From contig CAJQUW010006129.1 in assembly GCA_907163375.1 (NCBI GenBank), positions 62,001 through 126,000 of the forward strand: 64,000 nt of DNA, given 5' to 3'. Positions 39,190 to 48,595 of this stretch are shown here, in pieces. Within the stretch, counting starts at the first letter, position 1; the number at the start of each line of letters is the position of its first letter. Below the pieces are notes generated by a model, which saw nothing but the letters and a program-made list of their open reading frames with translations, did not search any database and was not told the origin of the DNA. The stretch comes from Prostheceraeus crozeri (taxonomy: Eukaryota; Platyhelminthes; Polycladida; Euryleptidae). Position numbers and translations under genes: made by a program.

Positions 39190-39595
39190 ATAATAAACCT
39201 ACATACTACATGTCTTTGTTTTGCAGTGTATTTATCTTGAAATGGAAATAAATGGAGGAATTTTGATATGGAGTTAATTAACGCATTTATTATCGGTCTA
39301 CTTTTCTATCAAAAGGGATCATACCATTAGAGAAGGTAGAAAATGATTTTGTTTACGTGTGGTATAAGAGTGACAAGCAGAACTCATGACTCATTCTCAG
39401 ATAACGTTGCTTCAATTGATTCACCTAAAATCAGTTTTTCATATGTTGAATGATTTCCAGTAAATATGTCTAGTGTCTAGATGATAGGATATCTTATTCT
39501 AACAATAGCTCCCAATCGATACTATGCTTACTCGATGATCCTTTCGAAGCCATGCAAATTATATGAAGGAAAAACAACACTGTCATGATATACAT

Positions 39596-39976
39596 TTATT
39601 CCAAATCGGCAACACGTTTCACCACAAGGCGAAACATAACATTAACATAATCAAACTCCTCTTCATTGCGAGGTTGACTATTTGGGCAGAAGAGCTCTTG
39701 CCAACCTCGTAAAATGTTGATATCATTCTCATTTACTATGTCTTTCGCTGACACACTGAGGAATGCACCTCGCAGAATTTCACAGTCACCATACTGCACC
39801 CCTGACTTCTCCGTCTCATCATCGGAGATGGTGATGGTTTCATCGTCGGAGATGATGATGGTTTCCTCCTCCTCCAACTGTAGCGGTTCGACCTCACCAT
39901 TGTAAATATTTTTTACTTGCCTCTTGCGTGGGGCATTGGGCATGAGTAAGGTATAGGCGTTCGGTGGTGTATCCAT
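39596..39976 (-). CDS. acidic accessory protein with SUMO-interaction-like motifs
   Basis: 126 residues starting at ATG 39976. The centre has two tandem motifs, TIIISDDET and TITISDDET, i.e. hydrophobic cores followed by Ser and acidic residues, the consensus of SUMO-interacting motifs. The flanks are a Pro/Asn-rich N-terminus with a basic patch (PRKRQVKN) and an ordered-looking C-terminus (ILRGWQELF..YVNVMFRLVVKRV). It diverges from the + strand gene at 40132 and has its own TATA box. Possibly an early protein acting on host nuclear bodies or SUMO pathways; this is inference from motif. Confidence 0.6.
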   Translation of the reverse strand: MDTPPNAYTLLMPNAPRKRQVKNIYNGEVEPLQLEEEETIIISDDETITISDDETEKSGVQYGDCEILRGAFLSVSAKDIVNENDINILRGWQELFCPNSQPRNEEEFDYVNVMFRLVVKRVADLE

Positions 39977-40131
39977 TTTAATGATATTATGAGGAAATGG
40001 TCATTGCACCGCACTTATATAGATTCTCTCTCCCTGCTTCACGCTATCTCATTGGACGACAGCCATTTATCAATCACACTGCATCATTCTCATATATAAA
40101 GAAGAGTGTCTTGCATTTTACTATCATAGTC
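39977..40131. promoter_or_regulatory. bidirectional promoter
   Basis: For the - strand gene: CCAAT (40051-40055 as ATTGG on +) and CTATATAAG (40014-40022). For the + strand gene: TATATAAA at 40093-40100, 32 bp before its ATG. Compact divergent promoter as in element A's end. Confidence 0.6.
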
Positions 40132-40317
40132 ATGTCCGACACAGAGGAGACATTCACACCTCTTGTTACCTCAACTCCTACGAAGAAGGAAGTTGAGAGA
40201 AAGTTTCAACAAAAAGAGGAAGAGGAAGAGAGACAAATGATTGAAGGCTGCAAGCAGCTCACTCTACAAACGGTTGAGAGTGAGCCTTTCATAAACGAGG
40301 CTGACTTTCAGGAGTGA
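40132..40317 (+). CDS. small charged accessory protein
   Basis: 61 residues from ATG 40132: a Thr/Pro-rich start (TEETFTPLVTSTPTKK) followed by a Glu/Lys/Gln-rich helix (KFQQKEEEEERQMIEG). A TATA box lies 32 bp upstream. Not recognised; it looks like a helical regulatory or core-binding peptide. Confidence 0.45.
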   Translation: MSDTEETFTPLVTSTPTKKEVERKFQQKEEEEERQMIEGCKQLTLQTVESEPFINEADFQE

Positions 40318-40426
40318 AAAGCCCTTTGACGAGACCAGAGAATGCCCCAAACGGTCTTTATGAGACCACAGCCTTAACGGCTACCTAATCAAGAAAGAAA
40401 AGACATTGACTGCGCCACACGCAACA

Positions 40427-42061
40427 TTAGTTATTTGATGTTATCTGACGAAAATGAAGTGTTAAGACAGTTCGTCCACCAATGAATTGAATAGGATTAC
40501 CACTATCATCATAGATACCAAATTTGCAATGGGATAATCGTGATACATTGACTGGAATGTATACCTTGTTCAAGAACTCCCTGTGCATGGTCACACCAAA
40601 GTCGCCACTGTCAATAGGAATATATCTTAAAAGGGGAACCATTTGACCGCCAACTTGTGTTGAATGGATAAAGTTAGTGTAAATGTAAAAGTGATTGATA
40701 TTCATATCGAGTAAGGATGTTGAGCCACAATACTTCTCGTCGTAGAATATGTCACGTTTGAATCCTAAAATCTTTGTCAACTCTTTTGAAATGTGAATGA
40801 CCGTTTTACCATGTACACTGATACAGAATGTATTTTCTTTAGGATCATAGTCAAAATGATATGAGTGTAGATTTGATACACCCTTGTTCAAGTATGCACA
40901 AACATCATAACCATTGCTATAATGCTTTGGAGGTATCGGTAACTTTTCATTTGGCTTCCATGTAAGACTGGGACGTAAAACAGGGTCTGTACGTTTGAAA
41001 TAAAGGACCATTCGACAATCGGATTGCTGTTCAGATGTTATTTTCACATTCCCCCATTCATGGTATGACCATAAGACGTCTGTTTTTAAAGAGAGAAAAT
41101 CGCGAAATTTAGAATTGATGTGAACAAATCCAATATGTGAACGCTCATAATCATTTCGGAAATCAATCCTTGCTTTATTGTGTACTCGAGTGATGGACAT
41201 GGATAATCCATTTATTTCATTTACCTGTTTGATCAAGTCATCAACAGTACCAGATTTAAAAAGTACAAAGCGCTCATGCATGCGATCAAGGGGAAGAAGG
41301 GTAATATTAAATTTTTTCCTGTGCCAATTTGGATATTTCTTAATCTGCTTTGATACTTTCATGGACACTTGAGCTCTCAAAGGGAAGGCACCGCCTCCTT
41401 TTACTTCTGCAAATTTTGTGATAGGTAGAAAGAAACGTGATTTAAGATTCAATATCTTTTGCAGAGGTCCACTCACATAAAATCCATGGGAAATAGTAGT
41501 CGGTCTCATGTAGAGGGTAACTTTATGTAGATTTGGATCCATTTGCCAGAACCATAGATCCTTTGCTAAATCATTCATAACATTCAATAGGCGTTGAATT
41601 TTCATATAATAGTATGATTGCTCTAAACGATGGCGGAATGATGGGTTTGTAGGTTGTTTCCATTTCAGGGGTGAAGCATTTTTAGCAATGGGTATGTCTG
41701 TATCTGCAGTGATAATTAAAGTAGGGCCATTTACAATCTCATCAACAGCTCGCTTTCCCCGACGGGTGTTTACTGTAGGAATAGAATTCCACTCTGCTGC
41801 ATGTTCATTCAAGTTGTAGGTATGTACTTTATCATTTCGCTCTAGTTTTGGAAAGTACAAGTCTTGATTCGTTGCAGTGCCTAATGTAATCTCTTCATTT
41901 GCAATGGTTCTTATATTATTCACATAGCTCAAATCTTGCAGGGCCACTTCCCAATCACCATTTAACTCAATCGGCTGTGTTAAATCAGTCTCAAACTCAG
42001 CAGCTGTATTTTCATATCGCTCAGGTTGAGCATTACTGGGAAATACTGCTGTAAACTCCAT
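40427..42061 (-). CDS. penton-like/minor capsid family protein
   Basis: 544 residues, intact, homologous to the two element A proteins (S-N-A near the N-terminus, L-N-G-D-W-E-V-A-L, the ILGFKRDIF block, IYDDSGNP and LTLHFRQ at the end). It is longer than the A copies by an insertion in the N-terminal third containing a basic RRGKRAVDE segment. The single copy here against two in element A suggests duplication in A or loss in B. A capsid-vertex role is inferred. Confidence 0.65.
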   Translation of the reverse strand: MEFTAVFPSNAQPERYENTAAEFETDLTQPIELNGDWEVALQDLSYVNNIRTIANEEITLGTATNQDLYFPKLERNDKVHTYNLNEHAAEWNSIPTVNTRRGKRAVDEIVNGPTLIITADTDIPIAKNASPLKWKQPTNPSFRHRLEQSYYYMKIQRLLNVMNDLAKDLWFWQMDPNLHKVTLYMRPTTISHGFYVSGPLQKILNLKSRFFLPITKFAEVKGGGAFPLRAQVSMKVSKQIKKYPNWHRKKFNITLLPLDRMHERFVLFKSGTVDDLIKQVNEINGLSMSITRVHNKARIDFRNDYERSHIGFVHINSKFRDFLSLKTDVLWSYHEWGNVKITSEQQSDCRMVLYFKRTDPVLRPSLTWKPNEKLPIPPKHYSNGYDVCAYLNKGVSNLHSYHFDYDPKENTFCISVHGKTVIHISKELTKILGFKRDIFYDEKYCGSTSLLDMNINHFYIYTNFIHSTQVGGQMVPLLRYIPIDSGDFGVTMHREFLNKVYIPVNVSRLSHCKFGIYDDSGNPIQFIGGRTVLTLHFRQITSNN

Positions 42062-42091
42062 GTTAAAGTATCAACATAAAGCGTCGTTTGC

Positions 42092-42658
42092 TTAGGCGTT
42101 ATGTCGCATGACATAATGAACTGCTGCTTTCAATCTATTCACAGTAGGCACTTTCTGGCGTCCTAGGAATTTGGTTAAGAGTGATTGTCCTTTCACATAA
42201 TGCACTCCCCTAAGTATGGTTGTACCGCCTTCTTTCATATTGCGATAGTTGATACAACCAAATATGACTTGATATCTTGGTCTTCTACGTTTAAAATCTG
42301 CAAGGGTATGAAATATTTCACGTTTTATTGATGAGCTCACACGGCAGCTATTTTTTAATTCCATTGCAATGCGACGTACAGGATTGATCAAATCGATGCC
42401 ACCTACAGGTGATCGCTTAAAGCCATAATCTGTTAACACCATTTCCCACACATGACCCATTCGCTGACGTAAAATCTGTAGTTTGTAAGCATGATTTTGC
42501 CAAGGATCGGCTATGCCGGAAAGAATTACATCTTCAATAGGTCTTGTTGCATGAATAGGTGATTTGATGAGGCGAACTGCATCATCTAATCCTCGTCCCT
42601 CTAATGTTACTATTGCAAATGATAATAGGATGATCAATCTTAACATGACTTCGTCCAT
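42092..42658 (-). CDS. PD-(D/E)XK restriction-endonuclease-like protein
   Basis: 188 residues. Residues 86-102 read GGIDLINPVRRIAMELK, giving Asp89 and a Glu100-x-Lys102 pair, the catalytic pattern of PD-(D/E)XK nucleases; the surroundings (GFKRSPVGGIDL, later YQVIFGCINYR) resemble Eco47II/Sau96I-type restriction enzymes. The N-terminus (residues 6-18, LRLIILLSFAIVT) is hydrophobic like a signal peptide, odd for a nuclease acting on DNA; it may be an anchor or a secreted form. Element A has no counterpart in the window. No methyltransferase gene is present. Neighbours are the penton-like gene and the PC4-like gene. Confidence 0.55.
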   Translation of the reverse strand: MDEVMLRLIILLSFAIVTLEGRGLDDAVRLIKSPIHATRPIEDVILSGIADPWQNHAYKLQILRQRMGHVWEMVLTDYGFKRSPVGGIDLINPVRRIAMELKNSCRVSSSIKREIFHTLADFKRRRPRYQVIFGCINYRNMKEGGTTILRGVHYVKGQSLLTKFLGRQKVPTVNRLKAAVHYVMRHNA

Positions 42659-42828
42659 TTCTTATGAATGTTTTGCTTAAACGAGAAGATTAAGCAAACG
42701 TTTTGATGTGTCTAAAACTAACCATGATTGCCAAGCTCTCTTCTCAGTGTCATGTTACATGGAAGGCTCGACGCATTACCTTTTAAGATACTCATCGACA
42801 CGTTAAAATAAGTTTATCACCTTTTCAA

Positions 42829-43056
42829 ATGGATAACCTACACGATGCTTTACATATCATGTATCATCCAATGTACTATATCCCTCTAGGTGGACGTCTA
42901 TTCATTATTCGACGAGATTTCATTGCTCTTCATGATCAATATGGTGTTATACATTTTACATCCTCAAGTTGGAACAAGTATAGAGAACGTATACATCCTC
43001 GCATCATGACTTACCTTAAACAAACCAACACTCATAAGCATGAATGTGACAAGTGA
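42829..43056 (+). CDS. PC4-like family protein, short form
   Basis: 75 residues corresponding to the second half of the element A proteins (IPLGGRLFIIRR, SSWNKYRERIHPRIMTYL). It is preceded by 170 bp with no ORF and followed by AATAAA at 43143-43148. The position opposite the protease gene matches element A. Weakly recalls the PC4 fold; the shortened length may mean a half-domain that dimerises. Confidence 0.5.
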   Translation: MDNLHDALHIMYHPMYYIPLGGRLFIIRRDFIALHDQYGVIHFTSSSWNKYRERIHPRIMTYLKQTNTHKHECDK

Positions 43057-43139
43057 ACAATGTCTTCTTATCTCTACCTATTCATGTTTGATGACTAAAT
43101 ACAACCTATTCAATCACATCATCTACTTTTCCATTGAAG

Positions 43140-43178
43140 TATAATAAAGAAAACAAATTTTAATCGTACATATTTATT
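43140..43178. promoter_or_regulatory. convergent poly(A) region
   Basis: AATAAA on + at 43143-43148, and AATAAA on the - strand overlapping the protease stop at 43173-43178. Same tail-to-tail layout as in element A. Confidence 0.55.
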
Positions 43179-43635
43179 GAAGACTTTTATAAAAGTTACG
43201 AATGCGCTTTTCATTGACAAGGGTATCATGTGAAAAATGTTTACAAATGTCATGTAAAGAGTCATAATGTAGTCGTTGCATTACAAAGTAGAGGGCATAG
43301 GCTCCACATGTTGAAGACAAGGGATGTTGATAGGCCAAAGCATTGCGAATCCATTTTCGTGAATGACGGTTCATGAAACGTGTGACATAATCACATTTTG
43401 GTAAGGCCAATGAATCAAAGATTTCACCGCAATAGTTTTTATCAATAAACAAAACTTTCCAGTGTTTGCCGGGTAAGTGTGCTGTATCAGTATTCATGAT
43501 TATGAATGAGGGTGGTTTTGGTAAAACTGTGGGCATATTATTAATGGAAAACACACCTCGAAATGCTGCAACAGTGCGTTCATCACCATGTTCTTGAACG
43601 ACTCTCTCTAGCTCTGCATCAGATAACCAACTCAT
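43174..43635 (-). CDS. adenain-type cysteine protease
   Basis: 153 residues, the same length as in element A. Catalytic His in PGKHWKVLF, Asp in GEIFDSLALP and Cys in SSTCGAYALYF are all present. Start and capsid stop overlap. It would mature the basic core proteins at Q-R/K-G-G sites. Confidence 0.9.
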   Translation of the reverse strand: MSWLSDAELERVVQEHGDERTVAAFRGVFSINNMPTVLPKPPSFIIMNTDTAHLPGKHWKVLFIDKNYCGEIFDSLALPKCDYVTRFMNRHSRKWIRNALAYQHPLSSTCGAYALYFVMQRLHYDSLHDICKHFSHDTLVNEKRIRNFYKSLQ

Positions 43636-44915
43636 TAACTTGTATAAGAAGCGGAAACGTCACGTAGTCTGTTAATTCGAATGGTGGAATCGAACACAGC
43701 ATAGATGAGTACATTGACTGTTTTCGTCAAATCTTTTTCAAAGAAGAATTCTAGTTTAAGACCCTTCGTGTCAGTGCCCGGACGATAAGAAGCACCTGCT
43801 TCATTGTTTGCTGTCAAATCAAATGCATAAAGTGTATAACCTTTAGCAAATTCATCATAGGTCAAACCATTGGTGTCGTCAGTATTCCAGTATCTAAAGG
43901 TCTCCATAGTATTTTGATATGAGCGAGAATAATGTCCATTAGCAAAGTCTGGGCAAAAAGGAGTACCAGGAATGCAATCCGTATCGCGATACAATGCGAT
44001 TGGATTTAAACCAAAGTGTTCAAAGTTGAGGGGATTCTTCGATATAGTACCATTGTATGCATCATTTGCAATCAATCCCACAATGATCATTTTTGGTGAT
44101 TGTATAGGAAACAAGCTATCTTTAACAAAGCTATTTTGCGCACGAGGAATGGTGAAACTATGGATCTCAGTATGATTTACATCATAAAGAGCATCATACT
44201 TCTTCAAACCCATCTCGTGACCATTAATTACCGAAGGATTCACTGTCATTCGTCGCACATAAAGTCTAACACTTTCAAACACAATCTTAAACTCAGTCTT
44301 TGCTCCATAACAATTCAATACAAATTTAGGATCGTTCGGTAAGAGATGAACTCGCATGTCTACTTTTGACATTAAGAAACGTGATTGACGGAAAAAGTCC
44401 AAGTATAGGGGACCATATAATTCACACACCCTACTTTCTGCAGTCCACTTTTCACGAGTGACAAATCCCTTGTTTTTGTTACTATCAAATTTACCAGCTT
44501 CATCTTTACACCAACCCATAACAGCCATGTGACTCTTTTGTGCTTGTGGCTGGAACTGCATGACTGTTGAAAAATAACCGAGATAGGGATAACTGTGTTG
44601 ACCACCTTCAACCCGAGTTTCACCAATGGTCAATGATACATCCTTGAAGAGCGTTGCTATTGCCAAGTTATTCACGGCTACTTTGTCCTTATCATCAAGG
44701 TTGGTACCGTCCTTATTTACTATCTTAAACTTAACATGTAGATTGATGTCATTTACATCGATGTACTCAGCATCATTTCCTGGTATTAAAAATTCAATGA
44801 CACTACCAGAATCAGTACTTGTCTGTGGATAACGAATGGATACATAATTTCTAATGATATCCGTTTGTATAGGTGTTCTATCAAATAAGCAAAGGGATGT
44901 GGTTTTACATTCCAT
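43635..44915 (-). CDS. major capsid protein (double jelly-roll type)
   Basis: 426 residues, aligned over its length with the element A protein (MECKTTSLCLFD, SLTIGETRVEGGQ, MGWCKDEAGKF, LYGPLYLDFFRQSRFL, NVLIYAVFDSTI). Intact frame. Moderate divergence from the A copy shows that the two elements are different lineages rather than recent copies of each other. Confidence 0.8.
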   Translation of the reverse strand: MECKTTSLCLFDRTPIQTDIIRNYVSIRYPQTSTDSGSVIEFLIPGNDAEYIDVNDINLHVKFKIVNKDGTNLDDKDKVAVNNLAIATLFKDVSLTIGETRVEGGQHSYPYLGYFSTVMQFQPQAQKSHMAVMGWCKDEAGKFDSNKNKGFVTREKWTAESRVCELYGPLYLDFFRQSRFLMSKVDMRVHLLPNDPKFVLNCYGAKTEFKIVFESVRLYVRRMTVNPSVINGHEMGLKKYDALYDVNHTEIHSFTIPRAQNSFVKDSLFPIQSPKMIIVGLIANDAYNGTISKNPLNFEHFGLNPIALYRDTDCIPGTPFCPDFANGHYSRSYQNTMETFRYWNTDDTNGLTYDEFAKGYTLYAFDLTANNEAGASYRPGTDTKGLKLEFFFEKDLTKTVNVLIYAVFDSTIRINRLRDVSASYTS

Positions 44916-44917
44916 AT

Positions 44918-45307
44918 TTAAAACAGTCCACGTCGTCTGCGTTTGCTAGGAGGTATACGAGATGCTCTTCGTTTACGTTTGCCTGAAGTAGAGAGTGGAT
45001 TGATATGACTGATGACAGACCTGATACCAGCCTTACCTACATTCTTCAAACGCTGTATTCCATGACGCTTTAGCGATTCACGAATCGGCAATCTTCCTGA
45101 AAGCGCATCACTTGCTACATCTGCTGCTAATCCTACAGCTTCCTTTAAAGCTGATTTTCCCACATTTGCGATAGTGGGGAGCATCATACCTTTGACAGCA
45201 CCCAATAGACTACCCCCTTTTTGACGTCTCGATCCAGCATAAACGGGAAAGTCAGCTCCATGACTAGCATAGGAGGGGGCAGAATAAAACGTAGCAGTTT
45301 GATCCAT
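44918..45307 (-). CDS. basic core/minor capsid protein (pVI/pX-like)
   Basis: Start chosen at 45307 (MDQTATFYSAPSY) by comparison with element A (MNPTASFYSRPSY); an upstream ATG at 45340 would add 11 residues. RRQKGGSLLGAVK, an Ala/Gly-rich helix and a C-terminal basic tail (KRKRRASRIPPSKRRRRG) give the same architecture as 6179-6634. Confidence 0.65.
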   Translation of the reverse strand: MDQTATFYSAPSYASHGADFPVYAGSRRQKGGSLLGAVKGMMLPTIANVGKSALKEAVGLAADVASDALSGRLPIRESLKRHGIQRLKNVGKAGIRSVISHINPLSTSGKRKRRASRIPPSKRRRRGLF

Positions 45308-45348
45308 AGGTACATATTTATTTACATTTACACAATTCATTACTTTGC

Positions 45349-46413
45349 TTACGAACGTTGACTAACACGATAAAGGTCAGAATGACGAATCCAACTGTTC
45401 ATTGAATTTGGATAGCCAGCCCATTTCACCAGGCTCCACTTTTCCCCTTGTCGCATTTGGTGGAGGAGTATCTTTTCAACCATGTAGTCATCATCTTTGA
45501 TGATAGGTGTTATCTCATGACGATAAAAACTCCCTTCAATCTCTTCACCATGATAATCGCGAAGCTTGTAGGTAGTGGGCTTGAATTTCTTGTTAACCTC
45601 AGAGACAGTAAATATTTCTTCCGTCCAATTGGGAAGATATCCTTTCGCAAACACCCTTTTCACCTTGGAAATGCGAACTTTGTCACCAACCTGAATGTCA
45701 CGTTTACCTTGTGATGGTTGCCTGCGTTTAGCATTGATTTCACGGATTGTATCCACAATGTCTGGAGTTATGTCAGCAGGTTTGTGACCAATCATACGAT
45801 GGACAGAATGATTGTAAGCGTGTACAGTATCTTGTAATACATCTGTCCACTTTTGTGTTACTTTTGCAGTGAAATAGCGCCATAGGCGAGTTTTCAGTGT
45901 AAGGTTAAAGCGCTCGACCACTGCAGCCTTGTATGCACTTTTCACACTAAACAGCTCATTGTTGTGTTTACGAAATAAAGCACGCACATGTCTGTTTTCA
46001 AACTCTTTCCCTTGATCAGTCTGAATACGTGTGGGAATGCGTCCTTCACTGAAAATATTTTGGAAAGCCTCGGCCACTTCTTCACCACGCTTTGTCTTGA
46101 GTGGTTGAACCCAAGCATAACGAGAAAATAAGTCAATGACAGTTAGGAGAAAGCGATAGCCTTTATTCTTTTTAGCTAATAAAGAAACATCAGCCAAATC
46201 TACTTGCCATTGTTCATCAATATCATGAACGATATAAGAACTGGTAGGATAACGTTTTCGAGCTTGTGTGTGCAATGTATATGCAGGTTGAGCTTTTAAC
46301 CATCTCTTCACTTGTTTCTGTGAATAACCACTTGCTTGTGACAACTTTTTCACTGAAACATTACCTGCATAATGCTTTGGGTTATAGTAAATTGATTTCA
46401 GATGTTCATCCAT
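45349..46413 (-). CDS. retroviral-type integrase with chromodomain
   Basis: 354 residues with the DDE triad (Asp in EQWQVDLAD, Asp in QTDQGKEF, Glu in AVVERFNLT) and a C-terminal chromodomain (LVKWAGYPNSMNSW). Its short N-terminus (MDEHLKSIYY) was used to set the start of the A homologue. This enzyme presumably made the AACATC duplication at this site. Confidence 0.92.
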   Translation of the reverse strand: MDEHLKSIYYNPKHYAGNVSVKKLSQASGYSQKQVKRWLKAQPAYTLHTQARKRYPTSSYIVHDIDEQWQVDLADVSLLAKKNKGYRFLLTVIDLFSRYAWVQPLKTKRGEEVAEAFQNIFSEGRIPTRIQTDQGKEFENRHVRALFRKHNNELFSVKSAYKAAVVERFNLTLKTRLWRYFTAKVTQKWTDVLQDTVHAYNHSVHRMIGHKPADITPDIVDTIREINAKRRQPSQGKRDIQVGDKVRISKVKRVFAKGYLPNWTEEIFTVSEVNKKFKPTTYKLRDYHGEEIEGSFYRHEITPIIKDDDYMVEKILLHQMRQGEKWSLVKWAGYPNSMNSWIRHSDLYRVSQRS

Positions 46414-46419
46414 CGTCTA

Positions 46420-46614
46420 TTAAGAGGGATCGTTTATTTGCCTCAAAGTATCAGTCTTTTTCTCCGCCAGGGTTTGCGTTTGTGTTTGAGTCCTGCTTTT
46501 GCTACTTTTTTGAGCCGTCTTGTATGAATCACTTTTACAACATGTACTTAAGCAGTTCAATGACACATGAATGTTTGGTAACTCTGAACATGGGATGCAA
46601 CATAGCTTCTTCAT
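46420..46614 (-). CDS. conserved cysteine-rich microprotein
   Basis: 64 residues starting MKKLCCIPCSELP, with LNCLSTCCKS next and a Gln/Thr/Lys-rich tail. Homologous by start and position to 7727-7942; its ATG overlaps the stop of the next gene at 46614. Confidence 0.6.
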   Translation of the reverse strand: MKKLCCIPCSELPNIHVSLNCLSTCCKSDSYKTAQKSSKSRTQTQTQTLAEKKTDTLRQINDPS

Positions 46615-47258
46615 TAAAAGTCTGTGATAAAATCAAATGATGGATAACGTGTTGAAGGTTTTGGTATACGCTTCGGCAACTTCTCGGGTGTTTTCAAAGT
46701 TTGCTTGATTCTCTTTTTAGGTCTCTCTACACTTTGCAACTTTCTCTTCCTAGGTGTAGAATCATTTTCCATTTCCTGTAAGGTATCACGACCAAGAATT
46801 GCTTTTGGGACATTGAATTTCTTCATACTTTTTAAAAAGAACTCCCATCCTGTAGGTGTAAAGTGACGACGACGATCACGAACAGCATGATTAATTAAAT
46901 CTTCCACTCTTGAGTCCCTAATGACTGCACCATCATCACCTACCACTTCACCTCGTTGTGTGATTTTCAAGTTGGGTTCGAGACTTCGATATAAGCTCAG
47001 TGCGCGATTGCGATAGGGTTTGGGTGAACCAAGCGAAAGATCATTGCGTATTTTTTCTTTCAATTGTTTCATTTCTTCTAAGGTAGAACTCTGCTTTATC
47101 AAACGATCATATGGATTTTTACTTTGTACAGCTTCTTGTTCATATTGCTGATTAAGTTGTGACATTTGATTTGCCCAAGGTTGATGAACACTCTGCATTG
47201 TAGTCAAATGTATATATTCTTCTTGTGGAATAGCAATGATGCGTTGAAAACCACTCAT
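46614..47258 (-). CDS. conserved Polinton protein of unknown function
   Basis: 214 residues, homologue of 7944-8636 (IAIPQEEYIHLTTMQ, GWEFFLKSMKKFNVPKA, basic Pro-rich tail). Overlaps the ATPase gene by four bases. Confidence 0.65.
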   Translation of the reverse strand: MSGFQRIIAIPQEEYIHLTTMQSVHQPWANQMSQLNQQYEQEAVQSKNPYDRLIKQSSTLEEMKQLKEKIRNDLSLGSPKPYRNRALSLYRSLEPNLKITQRGEVVGDDGAVIRDSRVEDLINHAVRDRRRHFTPTGWEFFLKSMKKFNVPKAILGRDTLQEMENDSTPRKRKLQSVERPKKRIKQTLKTPEKLPKRIPKPSTRYPSFDFITDF

Positions 47259-47875
47259 AACAATTTATATATGATCATGGGTTTCTCAAAGAGATGACTG
47301 CGTAAGCGATAATCTTCAGGACACTCCTGGGTAAAGTCCAAAAATAAATAATTATAGGGTTTTTCCGTAGCAGCCTCAAATACTTCAATCAATGCTTTTG
47401 ACTTGCGAAGAAGAACTTGTCGAGATAGAAATCCAACTTGACTTTTATCTCGAGGATTTTTAAAGATGATGTAGTAATGTGTGTTCAGACTTCGAGTCCG
47501 TGCTTCCTTTCCACTTGGAAAAAGATTTTGCATAATAAAAATGATAAAGCATGGTTTATGATGAGCAGCCTTGGTAAACATAGCAGTTACTTCTTGTGAG
47601 TTCTTACTCTCATTAAGTAAATCATCAAGAATGATAATATCATAGGGTTGAATATCAGCAGTGCTGATAATCCCCGGTTGAACCAAGTAACCCTTACCAA
47701 CCAATTCACGATGTAAGTTATGTTGATAAATTCCATAGCACCAAACAACACGATTCGGTATGCAGTCAAAAATCTCATTACGACGCTCCAACAATTGCAG
47801 TGTTAAATGTGTCTTCCCACTATGAGAGGGTCCTACGATACACATAGTGCGATTACAACGTAAACGGAAATCCAT
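47255..47875 (-). CDS. FtsK/HerA-type DNA packaging ATPase
   Basis: 206 residues; Walker A GPSHSGKT, Walker B DIIILDDLL, FIMQNLFPSGKEARTRSLN, DFTQECPEDYRLRS near the C-terminus. Intact, same position as in element A. Confidence 0.88.
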   Translation of the reverse strand: MDFRLRCNRTMCIVGPSHSGKTHLTLQLLERRNEIFDCIPNRVVWCYGIYQHNLHRELVGKGYLVQPGIISTADIQPYDIIILDDLLNESKNSQEVTAMFTKAAHHKPCFIIFIMQNLFPSGKEARTRSLNTHYYIIFKNPRDKSQVGFLSRQVLLRKSKALIEVFEAATEKPYNYLFLDFTQECPEDYRLRSHLFEKPMIIYKLL

Positions 47876-47914
47876 GTTGATTTTGATGAAAAGTCATACC
47901 ATTTAACTTAGTAT

Positions 47915-48315
47915 CTATCCATTAATGGCTTTATTTGCGAGAGCACCAGCTAAACCTCCCAAAGCAGGACCGGCAGCTGCCATGATGATAGGCGCTAAAA
48001 GTGGTAAGAAGCCACCACGTTGTGATAATAGTTTGCGCTTTGTAGGAATTGATGTTTTTGGATTGCTCAAGGTGCGAAGAACTTTACCATGTCTGGCAAT
48101 TGCATTGGCCTTTTTGCTATTTAATGTCATATAACGCACTTTTCGTATTTCCGTACACATTTTACGAATGAAGGCATTGTTTGCCAGCTTCATTGCCTCG
48201 CATCGATGAGATGGCTTTAATGTTAATAAGCGACGAAGCGTGAGACAGAATTTTTTTTTGCATTTGATTGACACTTTTGTCTGCGTGAACGGTGAGATGA
48301 ACGACGTCTAGCCAT
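47915..48315 (-). CDS. small basic core protein, frame change at A9 run
   Basis: Homologue of 9282-9623: basic N-terminal part, LSQRGGF, then a hydrophobic Ala/Gly-rich end. The best start by homology is ATG 48315 (MARRRSS.., like MAKRKSQ.. of A), which is in a different frame from the main ORF; the switch falls in a run of nine A (48251-48259 as T on +). The main ORF alone opens at 48274. Either an indel, a sequencing error, or slippage. Confidence 0.5.
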
Positions 48316-48347
48316 TTTTTACAGGTGGATGTTAGAGTGTTCTTTGC

Positions 48348-48570
48348 TTAAACACGACAGCAGCGTTGAAACATCACCGTCGTAAACGCAATGAAATAGA
48401 GGAAGACATTGAGTACAGCACTAGTAAAAAGCAATACACTGAGAACAGCGACAGTACCAGTAGGATAGTCAGAAGCAGATACATGTGTGGATAGCTGCAA
48501 TGTATCATTCAGTGAGGTCGTTTGCTGATATGTTATGAGCCAGACATGAACAATCTGTTTGTATGACGAT
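48348..48570 (-). CDS. possible small membrane protein
   Basis: An open frame of about 70 codons without a clear ATG that ends in a long hydrophobic helix (GTVAVLSVLLFTSAVLNVFLYFIAF) and a short Cys/Arg tail. A CAG acceptor-like site lies before it, so it may be a 3' exon. Evidence is weak. Confidence 0.25.
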
Positions 48571-48595
48571 GTTTGTAAAGTTTAATGCCTTTGCA

